A DNA stretch of 64,000 nucleotides from Syncephalastrum monosporum B8922 (GCA_000697355.1 JNEN01000777.1:1-64000); one strand, 5' to 3'. Shown: positions 22,428-34,493, counted from the stretch's first letter. Notes: generated by a model not told the origin, from the letters alone. Numbers and translations: made by a program.

Positions 22428-23337
22428 TGAAATAGTCGGTCACCGCATCCTATACGAGGAGGAAATCACTTGGCCAATATTAGGTCGCATTCGTCTGCCA
22501 GTCTCCAAAGTCCTCAAGGTAAACAACTTACCTTGCCCAACATTAAAAATTATGCTTTCAGAAGCTTGATGGCAGATGTGTCTTGTGCACTGTAACAATC
22601 TGGGGCGGTTCCAAGCGTATCTGGGTCCACCCAGGCAACGTGCCTTAACCTTTGCGAATACCGGTTCGGGCTAATTGCTTTGACACGTCTCGAAATTCAA
22701 ATATCTAAGGGTCATCCGCAAAATTTTTTCTGCCTTTTGGAGTCGTTGGTCATTGAGAGACTAAATGGTCGAAGGAAAAGAAAAGCAAAGAAATAGAAGG
22801 AGAAAAAAGAGAAAGCGATAGAGCGAGTTCTCTTGCTCTGTCAGAATCAAGGAAAAGATGAAGTCATTAGAAGTTGATCGACCACAGATAGCATGGCCAC
22901 AAGCTTATTAAATTAAAGCTTGATATTCGAGCTGATGCGATGCCAAAAATTTCTGCTGGGCGCCTGATTCACTGCTTGCCAGACGGAAAATGTGCATCTT
23001 GTATATATATGCTCTTGTGTATACATGGATGAATTGGTGTACATAGTCTTAGAACTACTGTATAGTTGCGTTGAAATCAAAATACACGTAGCATCACGAA
23101 GTTAGAAATTACCGTACTGAAGTGGTTATGAAGTATGCATTTGAGCAGTAAGCTACAGACGTGCTTTAAGTGATATGACGGCACTTTGTGCAACTCTCGA
23201 ATAAATTGTCGCTTTTAACTGTCTGTGATTCATAAACATTTCCTCTTCTTTTTCCTTTCCTTTCCACTTCTACATTATATTATATAATTTGCTCTTTCAG
23301 CGCTATCCATTATACGTGTAGTGGTTTAGCTATAAAT
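22428..23337. other. Upstream region of MFS gene, with palindromic motif
   Basis: No gene recognised. It contains a perfect 6-bp-arm palindrome CTGGGT-CC-ACCCAG at 22621-22634, a motif that recurs near 30009. The last 100 bases are pyrimidine-rich and then TA-rich, as expected before a fungal start codon. Confidence 0.55.
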
Positions 23338-25125
23338 ATGGGCTCCTTGGAACTTCACAGAAATGTAACGGCCATGCCGCCGAGCGAAACCAGTGTACAA
23401 CAGTATGCCGAGGCCGACCGAAAACTCGTTCGGCGACTTGATCTTTGCCTGTTATGTTGGGCCTCATTCGCGCTTCTGTCGAATCGCATGGTGCGCAATA
23501 ACCTTCGTCAGTAGAATGTATAACCTGAACGAGCTGCTTTTAGGCTCACCCCACTGTATATTAGCCAATGCGTTCACAACTGGCATGGATACCGATCTTA
23601 ATCTCAATTCGTCCCTGTTTAACTGGGCTGTCTGTATGTATTTCGTCAGTGATTTCGTGTAAGTACAGAAAGCAATCATTACCTGCATGGTGTTTTATGG
23701 AGTACATGCTTTCTCTTACGCGTACCTGCACTTAATGAAAATTAGGTTCCAAGTTCCGAGTAATCTTCTCGTCAGTCGTGTGCGTCCACGGTGGTTCCTG
23801 CCGACTTGCGTCGTGTGTTGGGGTGTTTTGGTGTGCCTCATGTCCCTGACAAATACATACAAAGCCTTGTACGGATTCCGAATTCTTCTAGGCGCCATGC
23901 AAGGGGTTCGTATCTTCTGCATCGCCTCGATTCTTACTTATCGCGACGAAGCAAGATGCAAACACTGAAAGCACCCATATATAGGGATTTTATCCTGGGA
24001 TTATTCTGCTTTTAGGGTCCTGGTATACAAAGTGGGAGCTCGGCAAACGGACGGCCATCTTTCAAAGCGCTAATAGTCTCGCTGCTGCAGCTAATGGCCT
24101 GTGGGCAGGTGCAGTGACCTACATGGATGGCGTGGCGCATCTGCAAAGCTGGCAATGGTTGTTTATACTGCAGGGGGTGTTTTCCATCCTGATTGGGCTG
24201 GTTGGATATCTCCTTCTGCCCGACTTCCCCCACGATACCTGGGCGTGTACTGAAAGCGCTATCGACCGTGCAGTGATCATGACGCGCATGCAGGAAGCCA
24301 GTCCTCCTACCCGTAAGGTCGGCAAAGACAGGCAAGGAAACTCTGTTCACTTTATATTTGAGCTTTCGTCCTGCAATCGTCACATCAGCTTACATGATTT
24401 CATGTCTTTTCCAGTCTGAAGAATTTTGCGTGTACTCCATATATGTATGGTTTCAGTTTTCTATGGGCGGCGGTCATTTATAGCAACTTCGCCGTCAGCA
24501 ACCTCAACATTATGCTGAAGCAACAAGGATACCCGGCATCGATGGCCAACTACCTCTTGATACCGCCCTATCTTTTAGGGGCCATAATGGGTATTGTCCT
24601 GGGCATGAGTTCGGACCGGCTAAATGATCGCGCGGGTCATATCATCGGGTCCCAACTCGTAGTAGCGCTTGGCTGCGCATTACCTGCCTTGATCCAGGAA
24701 GGTCATCCGCCCATAGCGTGGGTTTTTGTTGGCGCTCACTTGTCAACAGCGAGTCTATCCTGTCAATCGATCTGCATGGCCTGGTTAAACTCCGTCTATG
24801 CGTGTGATCATGACGGCCGCGCTATAACTGTGGCGTTCGTCAATGCATTGGGCAACTTGGCTGCGAATATGTTGGCCCCTGCTTGTTGGGACGTGGCAAC
24901 CGCGCCTGATTTCCGTAAGCATGTTGTGATATCTGCGCGTGAACAATGGAACTGACCAGGTACACAGGGATTGGCAAGTTGACTGCTTTTGCGGGGTGTA
25001 TCGCTAATGTTGCGGTTGTTCTGCTTATGCTATATGGCATTCAACACCAGTTATGGACACCAAAGCCTATACAAAGAAAGAACGAAAAAGATGCAGTGAC
25101 ACTGATGGAAGAAGTACATCCTTAG
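23338..25125 (+). CDS. MFS anion permease, Dal5/Tna1-like (ACS family)
   Basis: Twelve-helix proton symporter of the anion:cation family that includes allantoate, nicotinate and pantothenate permeases. The substrate is unknown. Six exons in phase: 23338-23506, 23565-23658, 23746-23909, 24016-24331, 24415-24914, 24968-25125, giving 466 aa. Landmarks: RRLDLCLLCWASFALLSN, then the family block RNNL joined by splicing to PNAFTTGMDTDLNL; FQVPSNLLVSRVRPR (the motif after TM2); WYTKWELGKRTAIFQSA; NFACTPYMYGFSFLWAA; and a C-terminal helix AGCIANVAVVLLMLY. The fourth intron uses a GC donor. Oddity: between LLGAMQGV and SWYTKWE about 10-12 residues found in relatives (part of a membrane helix) are missing in this model. 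Either that exon is mis-modelled or the gene is damaged. Confidence 0.75.
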
Positions 25126-25508
25126 TGACAAGTGCAGCTATTGCTTTTTAAAGTATTTGGCGTGGTTTTCGAATCCAGAGTTAAAACAAAATAGTGTAGT
25201 TATTTTATAAGGATTGTTCGTCAAAATGGCTCTTTTGCGCTTTTACTGTCGCGCGGTACAAATGAACATCATACAGCAAATGCTGTCTTCCATTGATATT
25301 AAATTGCACGGCGCTTTAATTCATGCTTCCTCAGGCAGCCCCTCTATCCATGTGTTTCTGCGGACTAAACGATGTTGCACGACATGAAACTACTGTGTAC
25401 GCACAGTAGGACAAAAAGAGAAGCTGTGCCCGAGCGTGCTTTTTGACACGTTAGGGTCCCGCGATTCCTTTGAATCTCTTCTTTTTTCTTTTTTCATTTC
25501 AGTTTACA
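25126..25508. other. Intergenic, promoter of EI24-like gene
   Basis: No gene recognised. A T-rich tract at 25480-25500 lies just before the next start codon. Confidence 0.55.
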
Positions 25509-26530
25509 ATGTCGACTTCCATTACTCGTGGTAAACGTCAGGAACCCCTCCCAGCTGCGTTATACCCCTTCCGCGGTCTGCTTCACTTGGCACACAACCC
25601 GAAGCCAATCGCGCTGCCTATTTTGTCCTCGGCACTTAAAGCGAGTCTATTCAGTCTTCTTGCGATCGTCCCGCTGTTCAAATATGGCATGGGACCGCAG
25701 TCGCGCTTTCTGTCGCGTCTGTTCCTCGAGCTGCGCCCTCAGGACCAGGGCCGCTCGTTTGTCCAAAGTGGAGCAGCCCTCTCGGCAGGCCTGCTCTGCG
25801 TCGTCGAGTCATTTGCTATCATGGGACAGCTCTCCGACTATTTCGTGGGCTCCGTCCGAGACCGTTTCTTCGACGCCACCCAAAAAGGGCGCGGCGGTCT
25901 GCAAAAAAAGAAGGACGAGAAAACACCCGCCGTACCTTCGGCTGACCAGCTCGTCAAAGACCTCCAAGTCGCGGCCGATGGCGCGAAGCGCGACATTGAA
26001 GACGCCAAGCGCAGTCTGGCCGAGGCTCGCAATATGACGGCCGAAGAAGTGGCGCTCAAAGCCCACCACTTTCTGTCGCCCGTCAATATCATGGTCCGCA
26101 ACGCGCAAAATGACTCGGCCTGGCAGCTTTTCTTTATGCGCCCGGCCCTGTTTCTTGTGACATTGCCGCTGAACGCGATTCCTGTTGTCGGTTATTCGGC
26201 GTTTATTACAATTCAGGCACTGCCCAAGGGCGGCACCGTCCACAAACGCTATTTTGACCTCCACAATTGGTCCTCTGCCCGTCGTCAGCGTCGCATCGAA
26301 AAGGGCTTCTGGAACTATTTGCAGTTCGGTATCGTAGCAACCGTTCTCGAAATGATTCCATTTGCAGGATTCGTCTTCTCGTATACGAACCATATTGGGT
26401 AGGGCTCCTTGTAATTCGTGTCACTCTGCCGATACTGACTCAGATCATTCGTCATAGTGCGGCCATGTGGGCCATGGACCTCAAGGACTCAAAGAACTTG
26501 GAAGACCGTCGTTTCTTTGACCTCTTTTAA
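25509..26530 (+). CDS. EI24/Rrt8-like multi-pass membrane protein
   Basis: Two exons, 25509-26398 and 26458-26530, give 320 aa. The ATG at 25509 (MSTSITRGKRQ) is preferred over an in-frame upstream ATG that would add only a Phe-rich stretch of pyrimidine leader. It begins with YPFRGLLHLAHNPKPI and a hydrophobic helix, then a Lys-rich and helical charged middle section (residues about 130-190, AKRDIEDAKRSLAEARN). It ends with the EI24-family core LFFMRPALFLVTLPLNAIP, followed by YSAFITIQALPKG and FAGFVFSYTNHIGAA. This architecture resembles fungal Rrt8/Lds-type proteins tied to lipid droplets and the spore wall; that role is an inference. An AATAAA lies at 26570. Convergent with LEU1, 139 bp between stops. 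Confidence 0.75.
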
Positions 26531-26669
26531 TGCCTTTAAATAGAGTAGCAATACCGTGTATCGAAAACGAATAAAAAAATTACAGAATATCAAACATCTT
26601 TTTATATATATGCAAAACCAAAGATATAGATAGGTGTTTATCTCCCCCCAAGTCGTCCATACATCATGT

Positions 26670-28928
26670 TTACCAGTCCAGCTTCTGCTTCTTCTGGCCA
26701 ACAGGAACAGCGTTGATCTTGGTAGCCTTGCCCGTGTAGCCCTTACCGTTCAACCAAGGCCAGTTCTCAGTACGCTTGGTCTCGAAGGCGTCGATCTTGT
26801 CTGCCTTTTGCAGGGTCAGGCCAATGTCATCCAGGCCGTTGACAAGGCAGTGCTTGCGGAAGGACTCGACCTCGAAGGGCACCTCGCCGCCAGGGTAGCG
26901 CACGACCTGGTTGACAAGGTCGACCTCGAGCTCAGCCTTTTGCTTGGCCTGCTCAGCCAGAAGCGCGACCTTGTCCTCGGGCAAGACGATGGGCAGCATG
27001 CCGTTCTTGAAGCAGTTGTTGAAGAAAATATCAGCATAGCTGGGCGCAATAATGCACCGAATGCCAAAGTCATTGAACGCCCAGGGCGCGTGCTCACGGG
27101 ATGAACCGCAGCCAAAGTTGGGGCCGGTGTTGACGAGGATACGTGCGTTGCGGTAGGGGTCCTGGTTCAGAACGAACTCGGGACGCTCCTTGTCATCCTT
27201 GTAACGGAGGTTGTAGAAGAGGGCAGTGCCGAGACCAGTGCGCTTGATGGTTTTCAAGAACTGCTTGGGAATGATCATGTCGGTGTCGACGTTGGCGATA
27301 TCCAGCGGAGCGGCAATGCCCTTGAGGGTGGTGAACTTGGGCATACCCTCGGCGGTGGGAGCCTGCTTGGGCGCAGACGGGCTGCCGGTGGCGGGTGCAT
27401 CCGTGACGGGGTCAGCCTGGTTGGCGGCCTTGGCGTGGTCCTCGACAGGGGCCTCGTCGATCTCAATGGACTTGGGCGGCGACGCAGCGTCCTTCTCGTT
27501 GTAACCCTCGGGCAAAAGCTTGCGAATATCGGTCAAATAACCGGTGACGGCAGCCGCGGCAGCCATGGCAGGGCTCATCAGATGGGTACGGCCACCCGCG
27601 CCTTGGCGACCCTCAAAGTTGCGGTTGCTGGTGGAGGCACAGCGCTCGCCAGGCGACAGCTGATCGGGGTTCATACCCAGGCACATGGAGCAACCCGCCT
27701 CACGCCAGTCGAAGCCCGCATCCGTAAAGATCTTGTCCAAACCTTCGCGCTCAGCCTGCTTCTTGACCAGACCGGAGCCAGGCACGACCATGGCATAGAC
27801 CCAGTCGGCCACGTGGCGGCCCTTGACGACCTGAGCCGCGGCACGGAGATCCTCAATACGCGAGTTGGTGCAACTGCCGATGAACGTCTTGTCAATCTTG
27901 ACCTCCTCCATCGGGGTGTTGGGCTCCAGACCGATGTAGTCGAGCGCGCGCTCGATGGCCTGGCGGCGGACGGGGTCGGCGACGGTGGACGGGTCGGGGG
28001 TGCGGCCGGTGATGGGGACGACGTCCTGGGGGCTGGTACCCCAAGTCAAGGTGGGGGCAATATCAGCGGCGTCGATGTCGACCTGGACGTCAAACTTGGC
28101 ATCCTCATCGGAGCGGAGCGACTTCCAGTACGCGACCGCCTTGTCCCATTCGGCGCCCTTGGGCGACAGCGGACGGCCCTTCAAGTACTCAAAGGTGATG
28201 TCGTCGGGGGCGATCATGCCAGAACGGGCACCGGCCTCGATGGACATGTTGCACATCGACATACGCGCCTCCATCGACAGGGCCTCGATAGCCGAGCCCG
28301 CAAACTCAATGACGCAGCCCGTACCGCCGGCGGTGCCGATGACACCGATGATGTGCAGCACGATATCCTTGGAGGTGACGCCGGGAGTGACCTTGCCGTT
28401 GACGTTGATGCGCATGTTCTTGCTCTTCTTCTGCAGCAGGGTCTGCGTGGCCAGGACGTGCTCGACCTCGGAGGTGCCGATACCAAAGGCAAGCGCGCCA
28501 AACGCACCGTGAGTCGAGGTGTGCGAATCACCACAGTTCATGGTACAGCCGGGAAGCGTGAAGCCCTGCTCAGGGCCAATGACGTGCACAATGCCCTGGC
28601 GATCGTCCTCCATGCCAAAGTAGGTGAGGTTGAATGCCTTGATGTTCTGCTCCAGCGTCTCGACCTGGTTACGCGAGTCCGCCTCCTCAATGAAGGTCGA
28701 CACGTTCTTGAAGTTCTTGCGGCTCGACGTAGGAATGTTGTGGTCCACTGTGACAAGCGTGCAGTCCGGACGACGGACACCACGGCCAGCGTTGCGCAGG
28801 CCCTCAAAGGCCTGAGGCGACGTCACTTCGTGCACCAAATGGCGATCAATGTAAATCAGGCAGGTGCCATCCTCCTGGGTGTCAACCACGTGGTCGTCCC
28901 AGACTTTGTCGTAGAGTGTGCGTCCCAT
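26670..28928 (-). CDS. LEU1: 3-isopropylmalate dehydratase (isopropylmalate isomerase)
   Basis: Second committed step of leucine synthesis: isomerises 2- to 3-isopropylmalate with a [4Fe-4S] cluster, in the cytosol. Intronless, 752 aa. It is the fungal single-chain form that fuses the large (LeuC) and small (LeuD) subunits. It starts [16 protein letters not shown]. Cluster-ligand regions are seen as [32 protein letters not shown] and [14 protein letters not shown], with [19 protein letters not shown] carrying substrate-binding residues. A Pro/Ala-rich linker at about residues 500-540 leads to the swivel domain ([35 protein letters not shown]). The absence of introns contrasts with all its larger neighbours and is common for highly expressed biosynthetic genes. 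I saw no Leu3-type CCGG-N4-CCGG element close upstream. Confidence 0.98.
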   Translation of the reverse strand: MGRTLYDKVWDDHVVDTQEDGTCLIYIDRHLVHEVTSPQAFEGLRNAGRGVRRPDCTLVTVDHNIPTSSRKNFKNVSTFIEEADSRNQVETLEQNIKAFNLTYFGMEDDRQGIVHVIGPEQGFTLPGCTMNCGDSHTSTHGAFGALAFGIGTSEVEHVLATQTLLQKKSKNMRINVNGKVTPGVTSKDIVLHIIGVIGTAGGTGCVIEFAGSAIEALSMEARMSMCNMSIEAGARSGMIAPDDITFEYLKGRPLSPKGAEWDKAVAYWKSLRSDEDAKFDVQVDIDAADIAPTLTWGTSPQDVVPITGRTPDPSTVADPVRRQAIERALDYIGLEPNTPMEEVKIDKTFIGSCTNSRIEDLRAAAQVVKGRHVADWVYAMVVPGSGLVKKQAEREGLDKIFTDAGFDWREAGCSMCLGMNPDQLSPGERCASTSNRNFEGRQGAGGRTHLMSPAMAAAAAVTGYLTDIRKLLPEGYNEKDAASPPKSIEIDEAPVEDHAKAANQADPVTDAPATGSPSAPKQAPTAEGMPKFTTLKGIAAPLDIANVDTDMIIPKQFLKTIKRTGLGTALFYNLRYKDDKERPEFVLNQDPYRNARILVNTGPNFGCGSSREHAPWAFNDFGIRCIIAPSYADIFFNNCFKNGMLPIVLPEDKVALLAEQAKQKAELEVDLVNQVVRYPGGEVPFEVESFRKHCLVNGLDDIGLTLQKADKIDAFETKRTENWPWLNGKGYTGKATKINAVPVGQKKQKLDW

Positions 28929-30461
28929 TGCAATGGAGTGTCAGGAAAGAAAAAAAAAAGAGTGGGGGGAGGAGGGAATAAGTAAAGAAGGAACAAGAAG
29001 TAGTGTCCGCATTGGTTTATAGCCTATGGCAACTCTGCAGAAATTCAGCCTGGGGTGACTCAAGATGAAGCGGGCTGATCTGATTGGTCGATCAGAAACG
29101 CATCGAGTTGACAAGCTGCGAATCGGCCTTTGTTTATCCCGACGACCACTGTTCACTATTCGAGACGTTCTATATAGGAACCTTGTGTGTGTGTCAGAAC
29201 TACTCAGGGATTGCTGATTGGGTGTATCCTGCTTTCGCTCGATCTTCTGCCGCAGCGTGCAAACATGCCCTGAGCTGGTGCCACATGAACAGGGACGCGC
29301 ATGAAATGCCCGTCAAGTGGAAGGATAGACTGTGCCAATACAAGTTGCACAGCTTTTCGTTCGACAAGCAGTAAAGGATCGTAATAAAGCGGTTCAAGAA
29401 CCAGACACCTGTGTTTCAGCACGTACTGCCCGCGGTGACAGTTTCACAATCATAGAAAGAAAGGAGAGCGCTGTGTGATAGCGACGGAACATTTCTGATA
29501 CATCATTTTTACTATGGCTTTTATTGTGCCACATGCATGATGCGATTCATAGGCATTTTGGTACATTTGCTGCCGCACATTCATGTGACCTTCTCTCTGT
29601 CTACTGTAGCACTGTCCAGCCTCACGCCTCCATATAACGTTGATACGGTCACCAAGTACGGAAACACATGAATATAATTCACAAACAATTCAGATTGAAA
29701 TTTTTGGCATATGGTAGTGACAGACATGCTTTTTGAGTTCCTATTTATGCAGCAGAATACGCTACGTACGGGAAAATGAAACTTGTTAGGACCTGTTCAG
29801 TAATAAATCATTCTCGTCCAAACTAATTTTCGCTTAAGCCCATTATGAGGCAACGAGTTTATCAGAACGAATAAGTTTCAATGACTTGTGACCACGAATA
29901 AACCAGTGTCTTTCCCGTAGTGTAGTTCAGATGATTGTGGCTGACTCTCAGCTTTTTGAATTGCGAGACCTGTCAATGCAATCAGCCCAATTCGGTAAAA
30001 CACGTGCCTGGGTGGACCCACATACACTTCCAAGCGCCGCAGGTCGAATTGTCAAAGTAAACGCGACACACCCGCCATAAGGCATTCTTTGCCGACCTGG
30101 TATCAATAGCCGCAGACACTCATCTCCAGCACATTGCTCGAGAGCACGCAGAAATTACCTGCCGCCACCACCTCAGACTTCTCGCAGCATTGCTTCAAGC
30201 AAAGTTAGGAAGGGCTCTGTACAAAGTGTATGAAAGTGCATGGCGTCATACGCACGCTCAGAACAAGGCGTTTACAGCATAGTTGTTGTATTCGAGGATA
30301 TTATGGTTAAATGACCGAGACCGATGTTATGGAGCTATTGGCCAACTGCATAATGATTCAAATATCATAGGCAGCTGAGTCTGTCGTTCGCGATTCCCGC
30401 TTTGTATACGCAGCAACAAAACTGACGAGCACTTTTTACTTTAAACAGCCCGTTTCGAATA
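28929..30461. other. Gene-free interval upstream of LEU1
   Basis: About 1.5 kb without a recognisable gene. A TATATA at about 29171-29176 could serve the minus-strand LEU1 gene. A palindrome TGGGT-GG-ACCCA is at 30009-30020 next to CACGTG (30001-30006); a related palindrome sits at 22621. The short open frames start mostly with non-ATG codons and lack domains. Confidence 0.55.
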
Positions 30462-30925
30462 ATGCTGCCACGATTACCACCTTTACTTCTGGCTGTTATT
30501 GGTGGCGTCTCGATCTATGGCATCAAAGCCGTGCTCGATCGTATCGAACCCAAAGCACTCGGCCCACCCGGATCGTCAGAGCATGCTGAACGTGTCTTTC
30601 GCATAAAGCAACATGCCCGACGCGCGGGCTATGCTGCGGCGGGCTCAGGCGTGCTTTATGCTGCTTACTGGTGTAAGATTGCTCAGAACTGTATGCCAAG
30701 GAGCTCATTGATCCTATAGTATACCATAACCGTACCCACCGTGCAACGCCGGCTGCTCAGAACATGAACCGTCCAGGATTCTACGAAGATCAGTACAGCG
30801 ATCGAGACCAGCATCAGGCTCAGGACCGCCAAAGACAAATGGAGCTTCAGCAGCTGCGGGAGAAGCAAACAAGGGAGCGCCTTGAGTCCGAGCAACGGTC
30901 CATGCTAAGCAACGAGAAGTCATAG
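30462..30925 (+). CDS. Small single-pass membrane protein, unidentified
   Basis: Two clear coding stretches on the plus strand. The first starts at ATG 30462 with a hydrophobic segment (MLPRLPPLLLAVIGGVSIYG), then IKAVLDRIEPKALGPPG and a basic stretch FRIKQHARRAGYAAAGSG. The second, in another frame and ending at 30925, reads LYAKELIDPIVYHNRTHR and then a Gln/Glu/Arg-rich helix (RQRQMELQQLREKQTRE). They must be joined by an intron ending at 30686. The donor is unclear: a GC donor at 30649 would give a 38-nt intron and about 141 aa, and a weak GT donor at 30592 would give a 95-nt intron. An N-terminal helix plus charged coiled tail suggests a mitochondrial or ER small protein. Family not recognised. 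Confidence 0.5.
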
Positions 30926-31602
30926 TGACACCACCCACATAACACACATATAGAACAAACCTGCATAGTTGCACGTCTTAACTGACATTTGCCCAGTTTA
31001 TGTACTCCCCTGTCCAATCACCCACCAGTCGCTTTACACGCGACAGAGGTGCTTGTATGTTATCAAGGCCAAGTGAAAGAAATGTACAATAGCACATATA
31101 GTCAAGTATCCTATCCTATGGACGAAATAACAACTCGCCCTGAACCCCGCATGCGACGTAGGTGGGGAACCTTGCTCGCCCCTGCTATCGCTCGACAAAA
31201 TCAGATAGTATAATCTACTATCTTCTAGGACAAATATGCAGCAAGTAGTTTCTGCTCGACAGCAGTCTCTTTCTCTATAGTTATGTGTAAGATTGTCTGA
31301 CCATTTCTTCTTGACTTCGCGGGTTGCCGTTTACCAAGATGTACTTGACTTACTACTTTACATCTCTACTTCCTCCTGTTTTCTCTTCCGTATACGTGCT
31401 TCTCTCCCTTCTATCCGCTCGTTCCCTTCCCGCTCAGCGGTTTTCCTGCGCTTCTTCCCTCCACGCGAAAGTGCACCAGATCTATAGAAGTGCGTTGTAT
31501 AGCGGTATTGTACGTATCGGCTGAGTTTCAAGTCATTGTCATGCGTAAGGCAGGTTGAACCGAACTGAAGCATCGCGTTCCTTTTTGTTTTCCCCTCCAC
31601 CG
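30926..31602. other. Intergenic, upstream of TM9SF gene
   Basis: No gene recognised. It is pyrimidine-rich from 31370 to 31600, as in a fungal promoter or 5' leader. Confidence 0.6.
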
Positions 31603-34493
31603 ATGCATCTCCTGGCGATTGCAGTCGTGGCATGGCTCTTTAGTCCTGTCTATGCTTTCTACGTGCCGGGTGTAACGCCCAAAAAGTACCACATGAATGA
31701 TCTCGTTCCGCTTCAGGTCAACAAGATCGTCTCCGAAAACACGCAACTCCCCTTCGAGTACGGTAACCTGCCCTTTGTCTGCCAACCCAAGGAAATCACA
31801 CATACATGGCTCAATCTGGGAGAGGCCTTGCGTGGTGATCGTCTCATGAACAGCGATTTCAAGGTGAGCACGACAAAATACTACCTCGTCACGTATGTAT
31901 TCACAACACGTCATATACTAGCTTGTCATGGGCAAAGATACCATGTGTGAAACATTATGCACGGTCTCGATTGACAAGGAAGGTGCCGAGCAGGCACATG
32001 ATCTCATTCGAGACGAATATCGGGTTGAATGGTAGTTGTTTCTGGCTGGAGGCTGTTGTCCTATTTCACTCACGCATCAGACGTCATCACAGGATCGTCG
32101 ACAACCTCCCAGGAGCTACTGTCCTCAAATTTAATACATCCGATCCGACAACCGCCCTATTACCTTATTTTGCTCTCGGTCAAACCAAAGTATTTAATCT
32201 CTCTACCATTGCATTCCCTTGAAGAACAGCGTTGACACTCCATTACTTGACGATTTTGCATTAGGAGGACAAGACGTACCTGAACAACCATTTCACCATT
32301 CAGCTCCTCTATCAGACCAGTAGCAAAAACCCAGACGATAAATACATTGTGGGCTTCGAAGTCTATCCTGCTTCGTAAGTAACCACCTGAACCCCGTATT
32401 ACAAACTAAAAGTTCTCGACAAGCCTTGCCGAACCGGCCACTTGTGGCAAGTATGCTACGAACACACCCATGAAAGAGATCGACGGTGCACAAACCACAG
32501 TGACCTACACATATACGGTCTTGTGGAAACAGGTATCCTGCTCATCACTTACGGCATGCATGTGGAATGATCTAATGAATGAAACATAATACACAGACAA
32601 CTGACATCACCTGGGCCACGCGCTGGGATCGATATCTGCAAATCTTTGAGTCACGTATCCATTGGTACTCGATCAGCAATTCACTCGTCATTACCATGTT
32701 CCTGACCGGCATGGTTGCCATGATCATGCTCCGTACGCTGAAGCGTGACATCACGTCATACAATGCCGAAGAGGATGTGGAGGTATGTTCGGATAAGGGT
32801 TTTTCTTTGGTGCTCGTGCAACCTAGGACAAAACATTACAGAGCACCCCATGGATGTCACATTTGTTTTATTGATTTTGCGCGTTAGGCTATCGATGAGG
32901 ACGCAACCGGTTGGAAGCTTGTCCACGGTGATGTCTTTCGCCCACCCAAGCATGCCCAAATTTTGGCTCCTTTGCTCGGCTCAGGTTTTCAATGCCTCAT
33001 CATGGTCGCCGCTACCATAGGTATTTACCTTCCTGCGTCGAGTGCGAGCTACTGGACCGCTAACGTGACTTGTACTGTTTCTAGTGCTTTCGACCCTCGG
33101 ATTGCTCAATCCGTCGTACCGAGGCGGCTTGATCTCCTACGGTTTAGCGATCTATGTTCTAGCTGGGTGAGTATACAAGGAGATTCTTGGCTAAACGGGA
33201 AAAGCAGAAGGCCCCATCACAACAATACACACAAACCATAAAAAAAACACTCAATGTGGCTAAATTTGGGATTAGATCATTCGCCGGGTACTACAGTGCA
33301 CAAGTTTTCAAGATCCTCAAGGGACAATCGTGGTTCAGAAATGCACTTATCGTGAGTCAAGTTATATCCAAAAATATGGATAGAGAAATAACTTTACCTA
33401 TGTATAGACCGCAACATTGGTGCCATGCACAATGTTTATCATTGTGTTCATCCTCAACCTGTTTGTTTGGGGCCAGCAATCCTCGTCGGCCATTCCATTC
33501 GGTACCTTCTTTGCCCTCATCGCACTCTGGTTTGGCGTCTCGACGCCCCTCGTTTTTGCCGGGGCCGTGTTTGGCGCGCGGAGACCTATCGCCGACCAGC
33601 CTGTACGAACGCATCAGATTCCACGCCAAATCCCCGACCAACCCTACTACCTCCAGTTGCATGTTAGGTAAGACAAGAAGGCAGGATAGCGCGTGTGCGC
33701 GTGCTATATTATCAAATGGTAATATAGTGCACATTCGCGCCCGCCAACACAACCCCCGGCTCCACTTTGTTGGACCGGCACGAGCTCGTTGGAAAAATTT
33801 TTTACTTACTTACTTTGCCGTTCGTTCTGTAGTATGGCCGTCGGTGGACTGATGCCCTTCGCGGTCATCTTTATCGAACTGTTTTTCATCTTCAAGTCCA
33901 TCTGGAGCGATCAGTACTACTACATGTTTGGCTTCTTGGCGCTTGTCTTTGTCATTCTCGCCCTGACGACCATCGAAATCGCCATTGTTATTACCTACTT
34001 TAGTTTGTGTAGCGAGGTATATTATAGCGCTCGTGTCACATGCACCTTCTTTTTTTTTTTCTTACTGATGTGGGCTGACAAATTTGGGCAGGACTACCGC
34101 TGGTGGTGGAAGTGCTTCGCTGTCTCATCGGCTTCGGCGGTATACGTGTTTTTGTAAGTTCTATCTCTCTCTCTTTCTCTCTCTCTCTCTGGATGCACGA
34201 CATAAGCAAGTATGCAACTGAACGCGTGATAATCTGTTTTGTATAGATATTCCATATTTTATTATTTCAACCGCCTCAAGGTCACTGGATTCGTACCGGC
34301 CATTGTCTATTTTGGTCACAGCCTCATGTTTTGCATCGTGTACGGACTTTGCATGGGGTCCATTGGATTCGCCGCAACATATACATTTATTCGCAAGATA
34401 TATGGGGCAATCAAGGCAAGTCATTTTGAAATTTAATATGTATATATTTTGCATCTGCCTGTTGGCTGACAACCCAGATGACAGGTCGACTAG
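31603..34493 (+). CDS. Transmembrane 9 superfamily protein (TM9SF/EMP70)
   Basis: Nonaspanin of the Golgi/endosome, involved in sorting of membrane proteins. Fourteen in-phase exons: 31603-31863, 31922-32031, 32093-32189, 32265-32374, 32424-32532, 32597-32782, 32888-33020, 33085-33166, 33276-33351, 33408-33667, 33834-34017, 34092-34153, 34247-34415, 34485-34493, giving 615 aa. It has a signal peptide (LLAIAVVAWLFSPVYA) followed by FYVPGVTPKKY, the usual mature start. A lumenal domain follows (WIVDNLPGA, DKTYLNNHF), then nine membrane segments after about residue 280, with GWKLVHGDVFRPP before TM2, YRGGLISYG, FAGYYSAQVFK and DYRWWWKCF. The last intron has a GC donor and its 9-nt exon restores the C terminus KVD, the COPI-binding Golgi-retention tail of the family. 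ATG 31603 was chosen because it opens the signal peptide. Confidence 0.95.

Noticed and set aside
23500..24020. MFS gene as an outright pseudogene
   Set aside because: Stops in the raw frames vanish when introns at 23507-23564, 23659-23745 and 23910-24015 are removed in phase, so a live gene is at least as likely.
27435..28985. 516-codon plus-strand frame antisense to LEU1
   Set aside because: LEU1 on the other strand is unmistakable; the antisense frame is a codon-bias artefact.
30672..30686. Apparent 14-nt GTAAG...CAG intron in the small membrane protein gene
   Set aside because: Far below any spliceosomal size limit, and it would create a stop codon.
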